A stretch of 64,000 bases of DNA, from contig JAIGNY010004056.1 of the NCBI GenBank assembly GCA_020152595.1, forward strand, positions 62,001-126,000, read 5' to 3'. The translations under genes were made by a program, and so were the position numbers. This DNA comes from Chiridota heheva (taxonomy: Eukaryota > Echinodermata > Holothuroidea > Apodida > Chiridotidae). The notes beneath the pieces are model-generated. The model had not been told where the DNA came from and searched no databases. It worked only from the letters and a program-made list of their open reading frames with translations. Below, one piece after another: positions 40,501-52,500 of this stretch; position 1 is the stretch's first letter, and the number at the start of each line of letters is the position of its first letter.

Positions 40501-43500
40501 ATAAGGCATATAGTAGCAATGATAACAAGTCCCTGAGCCTGATAGCTAGGCTGATGTAGTACCACTTTGGTGGGGGAATTGTCAATGGGGAACCTTTCAT
40601 TGTATCATGTGTAGATAATCTCCTTGTATCATATATCCTAAAAATATTACCCACCCAAATAGGGACCATACCTAGAAATAGTCTTAAAGCAATATGTCAC
40701 TCCTCAAAGTCAAATTGATATAGCACTGGTGAAGAAAAATTATCCTATTTCAAAATCAATGTTACTGCTAAAAACTACTAAAAATAGTTGACAATGAGCA
40801 TGTGTTCATGTGAATTGCTTGTGATTGATGCTCTTCATTGCAAGGCAACAACCTTGTAAAATATATATGGTTTTACTTTTGCAAACTGATTTTTTTTAAA
40901 TGTTTTTATTTGTATGCACTTTGATGTGACGTATGATGCACCTTCGGAGTATGTGAATGAGTGTTATGGCTGTGGAAACCAAAAAGTTATCTGAAGATCC
41001 TCAATTTTTTTACAATGATACATACCATACTGTAGGGGCGGTGCATCAAGGGGTGGGCTGATTTTAGATGAACATGTGTCACCAAGTTACCAGACGTCAT
41101 TAGCCCCCTCCCCCCTACCATTAATTTGATCACATGTCACCTAGCCCACCCCAATATGTTTGAATGCTCTGCCGCCCATGTACTGCATATGTTACAGTCC
41201 TTTGTATTAGTTTGAAACTTCAAACCTCACATATATTCTTTTTAAGATTATGACGTTTGGGGTATGTGATGAAAATGTTTGAATGGATGTAAAGAATTGC
41301 TTGCTTTCACTTGCTGATTTTTCTATATGGTTACATGAATGCTGTGACTACTTACACAATACTGATGTTTCGTGAACGAAATGTTTAGAAAAAAAAAATG
41401 GCTTTAAGCAATTTTTGGCCTAGAAAAACTATCAGCTTAACAATACTTTATATAACATAAAAACAAGTATCAATTTTCAGAAATTCTGAAAAAATAAACA
41501 AAACTTAAAGAAAAACATAAAACAATGGAAAAAATAACAACTATTAACAAACTGGAAATTACGAAGAAGGGAAAACAACAAAACTTACAAGGTTTTATGC
41601 TAACACGGAAATTGGAGCTGAAAAAAGAGCTGGAGCGCATCATGACAGAATCCAGGGCACTGCTATGGCGCTTTGAGGCTACAGTCTCCATCATATCACT
41701 AACTACACAGCAACAGAGAAAAACAAATGCATGCAAACTAAAGGGAACTAAAAAATCAGCTGCTAAAAACAAGGCTATATGTTCCCTTCTCTCTATGTTT
41801 AGTAGTGCTATGTTAAGCAATACTATGTTTAGCAATACTATGTTTAGCAATACTATGTTTAGCAATACTATGTTTAGCAATACTATGTTTAGCAATACTA
41901 TGTTTAGCAATACTATGTTTAGCAATACTGTTTAGCAAAACTATGTTTAACAGTGCCAAGTCTGATTGATATTCCATCCCGAAGTGGTATAACTAATTCA
42001 GAATTTAGTAATCTTCTCCCAAGATTTTAACTGCAAGTTTCTAAACTAAAATGCAATACCGCAAATGCATTCCACTTATAAGCTACACTGCTATGTTTAG
42101 TAGTGCTATGTTTAACAGTGCTATGTTTAACAGTACTATGTTTAACAGTGCTATGTTTAACAGTACTATGCTTAACAGTTCCTAGTCTAATTGTCTTTTG
42201 GATTAGCAACATTACAAAACATTTCATCCCGACGAGATATAACAAATTCAGAATTTAGAAATCTTTCTCCAAGATTTTAGTTGCAAGTTTGCAAGCTAAA
42301 AAGCAATACCACCAAAGCATTCCAATTATATGCTTCTACATGTGTTTTTAAGGAGAAAACTGAGCAACACATGCATACCATTTGTAATGTTGTTTTGAAA
42401 TGGTGGTAATGACAGTGCTTTACAATGGTAATGGTAAGGTAAAGGAAATTGGTCTGTTTAGCTTCAGAAATTGTCCCACATAGATTACATTTTGCAGTTA
42501 CCCTTGTAACGAGTGTTTTCCTTATTTATTTTTTAGGATTCAAGTTAGTCTTTTTTCACATTTACAAATTGATCAGCCATTAAAAACAGGAAAATTAAAC
42601 AAAAACATATGCAGAGACAATCTACAATGGGAAAAAACAACAACAATAAAACAAAGAATGGGTTAAGAAAACACAAATCTCCTATTACAGGAATATTCCC
42701 ATGTTTTTTTTTGTTGTTGTCATGAGCAATATCTTTCCTTAGGAGAAATGGTCCCTCAATCATTCACAGCTAATGACTCACATCCTGGCATATAATACAC
42801 AACTATTTTTATCACCAGTTTGCAAACAAATTTCTCCCACTAAGACCCATAACACGGATGAGTAATTTTAATCACAAGTGTCCCGATTACTCAGCACTGG
42901 CTTTCTGTAATCTTATACACACAAATAACCTTGGGCTACTGGCTGTGGTTTGCATGGGAATGGAAGATAAACAATCATTGTTTGAGTAAAAACACAATAC
43001 ACTGAACAGGAAGTCAGATTGGTAATTGCCATACCTGAGTTTTCATGAATAACTCAGGTGTCGGGTGCGGGTAGGTTTAGAGAGAAACTTCTCGTCATGT
43101 AAAATTTTAATTGAAAGAGCATACTACTAGAGCCAATTTGGTTACAAAAATCAGGTTGATATCATATTCCGTTCACGAGATATGGATTCTTAAAATTTCT
43201 CAATTGCATTTTAAAGTTTTTGTACAGTATGATGAATTCATGTTTGATGTCATAGAGACAATTCCGTTGCAAAATGTTTATGTATTTCTTTGAAAGTTAA
43301 TTGGTTGTTTCTGCATGATTAGAAACAATTTTCCCAAAGTTATTATAGGGTATATTTGGCAATGTATATAAATACCTAACTTTCATCAATTTATTTTCTA
43401 GCAGGTTTTACTAATAAAGAAGGATGATAAATTTTAATGAAATACATCAGGTTTGTGGGAGAATGTGTGCTGTAATGTTATACTGAGCCTTTTCCTATTC

Positions 43501-46500
43501 GTTTAATGGCATTTTTTGTGAACCTTAAAATTTGAATATCTCTTAGTAGGAATAACATATCAACATGATTTTTGTATTAAATTATTTCTAAAAATGGTCT
43601 CTTTGTTAGGAAAGGTTACAAAAAACATGGGAATATTCCTTTAATGGAATATTCCCATGGAATTTCATTTGGTGTATCTGGTAGAGAAAAATCTAAGAAA
43701 CAGATTGCTAAGAAAAACATGTTGACATCTCGTTCCTAGAAGAACTTATTGAGCTTTAATGATTTTTCTTGCCCATATAAAAATGACTTTTGTACTGAGT
43801 CTAAGTCATCACTTTGATGTCATCACAGCACTTCCTGTACTAATCTATATGTATTACTTTTAAAATTAATCGCCAGTTTTCATAATTCAATATAAGTTAC
43901 AAGGACAGATTGGAAAACATTATTGTAAATTTGATTGTACACTATTCTTTATCATTTGAAAAAAAAAAAAATCCCCAATCAATTAAAAATACGAAATTAA
44001 TTTTAAAAGAAAAACATAAAAAATTGTACGGGAAGTGCTGTGATGACATTATAATGATGACTTAGACTAGCAATCTCTTTTACGCAGACATGAAAAATCT
44101 TCAAAATTCAATAACTTCTTGTAGGAATAAGATATTAACTGAGTTTTTTCACCAATATGTTTCTTTTATTGTCCTCTATCAAATATATTGAAATGTAATT
44201 CCAAGGGAATATTCCTTTAGAAAACTTACAATTAAGAACAAACAAACTTATACTTGACCTAATCATCTTATAATGTACACCTTGCTTCAAAATTTCAAGG
44301 TAAATTCCTCTTATGGGCCATTCTCTGTTATGTTACATGTGCAACCAGCCAGAGAATGGCCATGGTGATTACGTTATGTGTGTGACCAGCCAGAGAATGG
44401 CCCCAGTGAATCCCTGTGAGATCCCAGGGGTCCACTAGGGCCATTCTCTGCTACTACATAATCAATATGAAGCTCATTGATTCCTAAGTTTTCGTGAAAC
44501 TGATATTTAATGACCATAATTTATCAATCACAAGATAAGATAATCTTCATATATTTCTTTCAAAATAGATTTGCCTCTTTCTAAATTATTAGAAGTAGTT
44601 TTTTTGTTTGTTTAATCATTGAGCTGGGGTATCACATGTGCTTTACAGGAACATGCGGCTTTGGCCATCTGCTCATGTAATTATTGAGATGGGGTATAGT
44701 GAAAGAAAAATCTTTTCTGTTTGATAGAAATACACATAAAATGGTCTTGGATCTGTCTTCACGAAATCTGAAATCGTTGAACTGCAATAAATCCTGAATG
44801 CAATAAGATATCAACATGATTTTTACACTAATTTGTTTATCAAACAGTCCTCTATCATGTATATGAATTTTTTTTATAGGAATATTCCTTTAATAATTCA
44901 ATCTAATATCAAAAAAAGGCTTGGTTTTAAAAAGGTATTATGAATAATGTACTGCTGGCTTGTGTAATATTGATGGCATCATTACATGGCAAGCAAAAGA
45001 TAAAGAAAACGAATGATTTATATCATTTTATGAGGGAAAAATCTTCCTTTTTGGAGATATTTTCAAACAAAAGATTTAAAATGCAGATTAAACGCAGCAC
45101 ACTGTTACAAGTTTCAAGATCATTTTTTAAAAAGAGAATGATTGAGTTACGTAAGCAATCCTTGATGTGAAATGCAGTTAAGATGGTTTCATGAATAAAT
45201 GCAAAAAAGCAGTGAAATAATGAATAATGAATCTATAAAATGATAAGTGTTGTAAGTACATGTATGATAAGAGTAGTTTTATTATATGTCTACCACCTTC
45301 AAATATCCATATAACAGCAACTGAAACACCTAGTCAGTAAGGTGTAACAAGCTTTGCATCGTGTACTTGAGCAAGGCACTTTACTCTACTTGCTTCAGTC
45401 CACTCAGCTGTAAAATGAGTACCAGCACTGCTGGGGAATTGACCTTCGATGGACTGGCGTCCTGTCTAGGGGGAGTCATGTACTCTCATCTGTTTGCACC
45501 ATGGAAACCGGGGTAAACACCAGCCCTATGAGCCTAATGGTTTGACTATTAATATCCAACAATTTTCTGGATTTTTTTTAATTTTAAAAAAATATAAATG
45601 GTAAAGCTCCTAATGTTTGTGTAACTTGTCCACTGTTAACAAGAGCAGCACTAAATTGAATGCAAAAACACACAAGCAAGCAAATAAGGTAGGCTTGGGG
45701 AAATTTTTGACCTATGTGGAAAATTTGAGGAAATAAAATGAGAGGGAATGGGGAAAATTTGTATGGATAATTTTCAGGTTTGGGGAAAGATTTTGTGTTT
45801 AGGCAAGTCTGGTTTGAAGTTGGGCAAATTAAGGCTTAATGCATATCAAATAAGATGAATAAAAGCCATGTAATTCCCACATCAGGTTGTCTTTATCTTG
45901 GAATGATCATGTTAATCTTACGTTTCAACCTCAAATTTTCTGTACAGGTATTTTCTTGCCCAGGAGAGGGGTTTGAGTAAAAATGATCTTATTACAGGAT
46001 TATACTTTAAAGCAATTATAATCTCTGGCTGTCATAGTCACTGAAGATTTGTGGATTGCTTGAATGCATAGATTCTTTATTCTGAGCACTTAACAACCAC
46101 ATGTCTTAGTCAAAGTCAAACTGCAACACACATTACACAGTATAATAACAAGCATGAACCTTGCTCAAGAGTAGATGTTACAGTCCAACTAACCACACCA
46201 ATGGGTGCAGCTATGAGAGAAGTAACAAGTGTCTTTAGAGTATGCCAAAATGTTGGATATCTGGTTATGCTGGCATCCATCTCCAAATCATTAATGTTTT
46301 CAAAGGCTCTAACTACTCACTGCAACAAGAAGTGGGTGGGGCGAGTCGGGCAGGGAGGGGAAAACCCTTCAATTATCTTTAAAAGTAAGCCACGATGCTG
46401 CAAATCTGGTCTTGTTGGCATCCAAAGCCAAACCACATAAGTCATGGAATGTTTTCTCTGAACTATTCTGAAATTTATCCTACTGTGGGAAAGAATTGGT

Positions 46501-49500
46501 CACTTTTCAAATGGAAGAAAAGTAGGTTATTTATCAAAATTGACCACTAGTGCATATGTATCCCCTATTTCTCCCAACATTTGTTCAAATGCACATGTCT
46601 ATCAACCATTCAAAAGGTACATATCATTCCTGCATATCTAAGTTTGTTTCCTGCAATGCGATTGGACATATTTGTATTGGTTATCATCCTGTGACAAATG
46701 GACATGAATCCTTCATAGAATTTTATTCTTCATTTTCCCAGGGAAGTAATACTCATCTCTAATTAATTTTGGTGGTTAATTCTGTTTTATATTATTGATT
46801 TTTAAAGAAAATATTGCATCACCTTTCTTTATGTTTGACATTGAGTACCCCCACCCCCACCCAGACTTGATTATTGCCCAACTTGACAAATGGATGGTTG
46901 GGTACATCCATGGACCCTTAAGTAAATCACAACAAACAAAGCTACCCATGTGAAGAGACAATGTTTTCATTATCCACTTTGTACTTCTAATGTCTAGGCA
47001 GTGAGTTAGGCTCTTCTTTGCTGAATTTTGTAACCATGACTACTAATCAGTGAAAAAATAAGGAACGATGGGGTCAAAACTAAAGAAGTAGTTCAGGAGC
47101 CAGCAGGTCCATCTTATATGAACAAAAACTTCAAATGAAACAAAATGGTAAAGAAAGTATTCAAAAATCTTGTTTAAAGCTATGTCTTATTTGTGTAGAA
47201 ATGGCTGGTGTGGTAAGTCTACTATGGAAAGTTGGCGTCCTCATCCTCACAATCTTAACAATTGTGAATGTATTTCAACAAAAGTTTATTTTGATTTTGT
47301 TATTATTTAAATTATTTTCCCTTAAACATTCTTCAGCATGATGAACTTCGAAAGCTATTAAAACTGATCTTCCGACCGCTTTTTATGAAACCATAATTTA
47401 GACTCAAATCACTTCCTTTTGGTTGCAAATCATGAGTATGAGTAAGCTTCATTCAGTACAGTTTGTTGTGTCTCATCCTCACTTTGCTTGAGTGCACTTT
47501 TACACAAGCTTCATGTATGCAATAACTGACGAGCTGATAAGTGACTAATTCACATAACAATAAGGCTTTGTGTATGACCTGGTGCTGGAGCAGTTGTGGT
47601 TTTTTGTTAATGATTTAAGAAAAGAATATCGTATATCAGGGTTGGAAATGTAATCTCCCGATCAAAATGTGGAAAACAGTCCGGACTTATGATGTAAAAG
47701 CTATAGCATTATAAATTCGTTATGGGTGGTATATTATGAATACCCTGCCTAAATTCAGTTTTTAATACTTTTCTGACATATCCCATGCTTTGTTTTTAAG
47801 CCACAAAATCGCAGGACAAAATATGATAGAATACATGATAACTTTCCGGAATTTGACATTATGATGACATTACAACTAGTCTGATTTCAGTCCCTTCTAC
47901 ACAAATAATACCAAACTTTTAAACTTAGATATCTCCTTAACGGAATAAGATTTTTAAATGCTTTCTTCACTATTTTGTTTCTTTTCAACCCTCTGCCAAA
48001 TAAAAGTTGTTTGACCTAAACGGAATAAGATTTTTGAACGCTTTCTTCACTTATTATGTTTCTTTTCAACCCACTGCCATATGAAACTTGTTTGACCTAA
48101 ACAGAATAAGATTTTTGAATGCTTTCTTCACCATTTTGTTTCTTTTCAAGCCTTCTAAGACTTGTTTGACCACTGTACCAAACCTTGAAACAAATAGTAC
48201 ATCAGAATTCAAAAGTATGTGATACGTTCACCACAAATGCTTTCATCTTCATTAAAGTTTGTCTTAATACACCAGTTCACAGTTCCAGTCTGCTCATGTG
48301 CACAAGAACGTTTTACCTTCAAGTTGCGAGTAAACAAATCAGACGAGCGCACAGCAAGTAAATATACAACAAGCGCACAGCAAAATACGCTCTTGGTATG
48401 CGCATAGTATTATTGCTCCTCATTTAGAAATACGTACCTTGTACATAGCCTAAAGTTATAAATTTGGCCCTAAAGTCTTTCTGTGTTAGGACGACATGGG
48501 TTTTCCCTGATGACTTATTATTACCTAGAATACTCAAAGTTACATAACATATTAAGAAAATAAAAGAAATCAAAGCGACAGAATTAAAAAAAGTGACTTT
48601 CAAAATTTGTTATCGTTACAGTTAATAGGATTTTTGTTTACTTGCAACTTAAAATGGCAGACAGAACTGTGAACTGGTGTGTTACTTCCATCAGATTCTC
48701 TTCTAACTATTCAATATTTTATACTAACATTTTACAAATGAAAACTTCAAGGGTAAAAATGTATGATAATTTAGGTGGGGCATATGGGTGGGGAAAAATG
48801 TATGATAATTTAGGTGGGGCATATGGGTGGGGGAGCAGCTGGTACAAAAATACTCAAGTATGTGTCAAAGGTATGCATCTTCTGTAAGAATTAAAAAGAA
48901 CAGCAATGAGCAGGCAGAGTAAAGGATAGGGTAAGATGAGATTACAGGTACCACAGCAAACCCGAAAGAAGATAACGGCAAGAGAATATGCAAATAAGCC
49001 GGAGTCAGGATCATACTTACCAAATTATTTTCTGCTTTATTTTAGCAGAATTTTGTAGTCAGAGGTATGTTACGCTTATTTACCAAATGATTGATTAATT
49101 CACATCTTATATCAAGATAATCTAATTTCTTCCACCATATAGGTATTATAGGTTTTTATAGGTAATATAGGTTTTTGTAAAGTTACCAGCATAAAATAAA
49201 AAAATAAAAACTGAAAACAGTATTGAATACATCGTTGGTATGTGTTTACATTTAAACTACATGCCAACAAAAACCTAGAAAAAATGTTTTGAAGTTAATA
49301 TAAAAAGATAACATACCACTGCAATTATATTGTTGCAAAGTAATTATTAGTTTGTGAATCTAGTAGGGTTATATTGTTGTACGAAATATGGAACAACGTT
49401 TGAGACAAAGGGTAAAACTAAAGAGCACTGCAATCGGAATCAACGAATATCTCTAGTGAAAGGGGGAGAAAATAGAAACTATAACTGAGGTGAATACTTG

Positions 49501-52500
49501 GTTTCTATCACATTAAACCCCAACCCAGAAGTGAAATGTTGGTTTCTATCAGAACAAACCCCAACCCAGAAGTGAATTGTTGGTTTCTATCACAACAAAC
49601 CCCAACCCAGACGTGAATTGTTGGTTTCTATCACATTAAACCCCAACCCAGAAGTGAAATGTTGGTTTCTATCAGGACAAACCCAAACCCAGAAGTGAAT
49701 TGTTGGTTTCTATCACAACAAACCCCAACCCAGACGTGAATTGTTGGTTTCTATCACATTAAACCCCAACCCAGAAGTGAAATGTTGGTTTCTATCAGAA
49801 CAAACCCACACCCAGAAGTGAATTGTTGGTTTCTATCACAACAAACCCCAACCCAGAGGTGAATTGTTGGTTTCTATTACAACAAACCCCAACCCAGAAG
49901 TAAATTGTTGGTTTCTATCACAACGAACCCCAACCCAGACGTGAATTGTTGGTTTCTATCACAACGAGCCCCAACCCAGAGGTGAATTGTTGGTTTCTAT
50001 CACAATAAACCCAAACCCAGAAGTGAATTGTTGGTTTTTATCACAAACCCAAACCCAGAAGTAAATTGCTGGTTTCTATCACAAACCCAAACACAGATGT
50101 GAATTGTTGGTTTCTATCACAACAAACCCCAACCCAGAAGTGAATTGTTGGTTTCTATCACAGCAAACCCAAACCCAGACGTGAATTGTTGGTTTCTATC
50201 ACAACAAGCCCCAACCCAGAGGTGAATTGTTGGTTTCTATTACAACAAACCCCAACCCAGAAGTAAATTGTTGGTTTCTATCACAACGAACCCCAACCCA
50301 GACGTGAATTGTTGGTTTCTATCACAACGAGCCCCAACCCAAAGGTGAATTGTTGGTTTCTATCACAATAAACCCAAACCCAGAAGTGAATTGTTGGTTT
50401 TTATCACAAACCCAAACCCAGAAGTAAATTGCTGGTTTCTATCACAAACCCAAACACAGATGTGAATTGTTGGTTTCTATCACAACAAACCCCAACCCAG
50501 AAGTGAATTGTTGGTTTCTATCACAGCAAACCCAAACCCAGACGTGAATTGTTGGTTTCTATCACAACGAGCCCCAACCCAAAGGTGAATTGTTGGTTTC
50601 TATCACAATAAACCCAAACCTAGAAGTAAATTGTTGGTTTCTATCACAAACCCAAACCCAGAAGTAAATTGCTGGTTTCTATCACAAACCCAAACACAGA
50701 TGTGAATTGTTGGTTTCTATCACAACAAACCCCAACCCAGAAGTGAATTGTTGGTTTCTATCACAACCAACCCCAACCCAGAAGTGAATTGTTAGTTTCT
50801 ATCACAACAAACCCCAACCCAGACGTGAATTGTTGGTTTCTATCACAACAAACCCCAACCCAGACGTAAATTGTTGGTTTCTATCACAATAAACCCAAAC
50901 CCAGAAGTGAATTGTTAGTTTCTATCACAAACCCAAACCCAGAAGTGAATTGTTGGTTTCTATCACAACAAACCCAAACCCAGATGTGAATTGTTGGTTT
51001 CTATCACAACAAACCCAAACATGAATTGTTGGTTTCTATCACAATAAACCCAAACCCAGAAGTGAATTGTTGGTTTCTATCACAACAAACCCAAACATGA
51101 ATTGTTGGTTTCTATCACAACAAACCCAAACCCAGATGTGAATTGTTGGTTTCTATCACAACAAACCCAAACATAAATTGTTGGTTTCTATCACAATAAA
51201 CCCAAACCCAGAAGTGAATTGTTAGTTTCTATCACAACAAACCCAAACCCAGAAGTGAATTGTTGGTTTCTATCACAACAAACCCAAACCCAGACATGAA
51301 TTGTTGCTTTCTATCACAACAAACCCAAACCTAGACGTAAATTGTTGGTTTTTATCACAACAAACCCAGAAGTGAATTGTTGGTTTCTATCACAATAAAC
51401 CCAAACCTAGACGTAAATTGTTGGTTTTTATCACAACAAACCCAAACATAAATTGTTGGTTTCTATCACAATAAACCCAGAAGTGAATTGTTGGTTTCTA
51501 TCACAATAAACCCAAACCTAGACGTAAATTGTTGGTTTTTATCACAACAAACCCAAACATAAATTGTTGGTTTTTATCACAACAAACCCAGAAGTGAATT
51601 GTTGGTTTCTATCACAATAAACCCAAACCCAGACGTGAATTGTTAGTTTCTATCACAACAAACCCAAACCCAGACGTGAATTGTTGCTTTCTATCACAAC
51701 AAACCCAAACCTAGACGTAAATTGTTGATTTTATCACAACAAACCCATGCAGAAGTGAATTGTTGGTTTCTATCACAACAAACCCCAACAAAGACATGAA
51801 TTGTTGGTTTCTATCACAACAAACCTATAACTCAGGGGTGAACTGTTGGTATTTATACAGGAAATAAAGCACTAAAAAATTTGAAAATCTTTTCTTTTAA
51901 TATTTTTGCTATGATTTTCATAAGCTTCATGCAAGCAATGTCACTATCTATCATAGGTCCTTCACCCTCTACATGCAAGCCAAAACCAATAAAGACAGAG
52001 AGAAATTTCACAAATTGTGTATCTCTAAGATAAAAATATAAAACTTTAGTAAAATTATTATCCTAGAAACCACATGCTAATATAATGGCCTAGCCACCAT
52101 GAGAGCAACATGAGGTTATAGGAGCTGTCTAAACAAGAAAAGCAGTATAAACAAGTTTTTTTTTTTTTTCTTCTTTCATTATTGTCTCAGTCAAATGAAT
52201 AAGTTACACTTTTTGCATTGCCCTGTCCTAAAATATTTCAAGAAAGTTTTAAAGCATCCAATTGTTTTGACACACATTTCTGTACAGGTTGTCACAATGG
52301 TTTAATAGGACTGCATGGTCATCACAATGGTTTTATAGGACTGGTCATCACAATGGTTAAATAGGACTGGTCATCACAATGGTTTAATAGGAATGGTCAT
52401 CACAATGGTTTAATAGAAATGGTCATCACAATAGGACTGGTCATCACAATGGTTTAAAAGGAATGGTCATCACAATGGTTTAATAGGACTGGTCATCACA

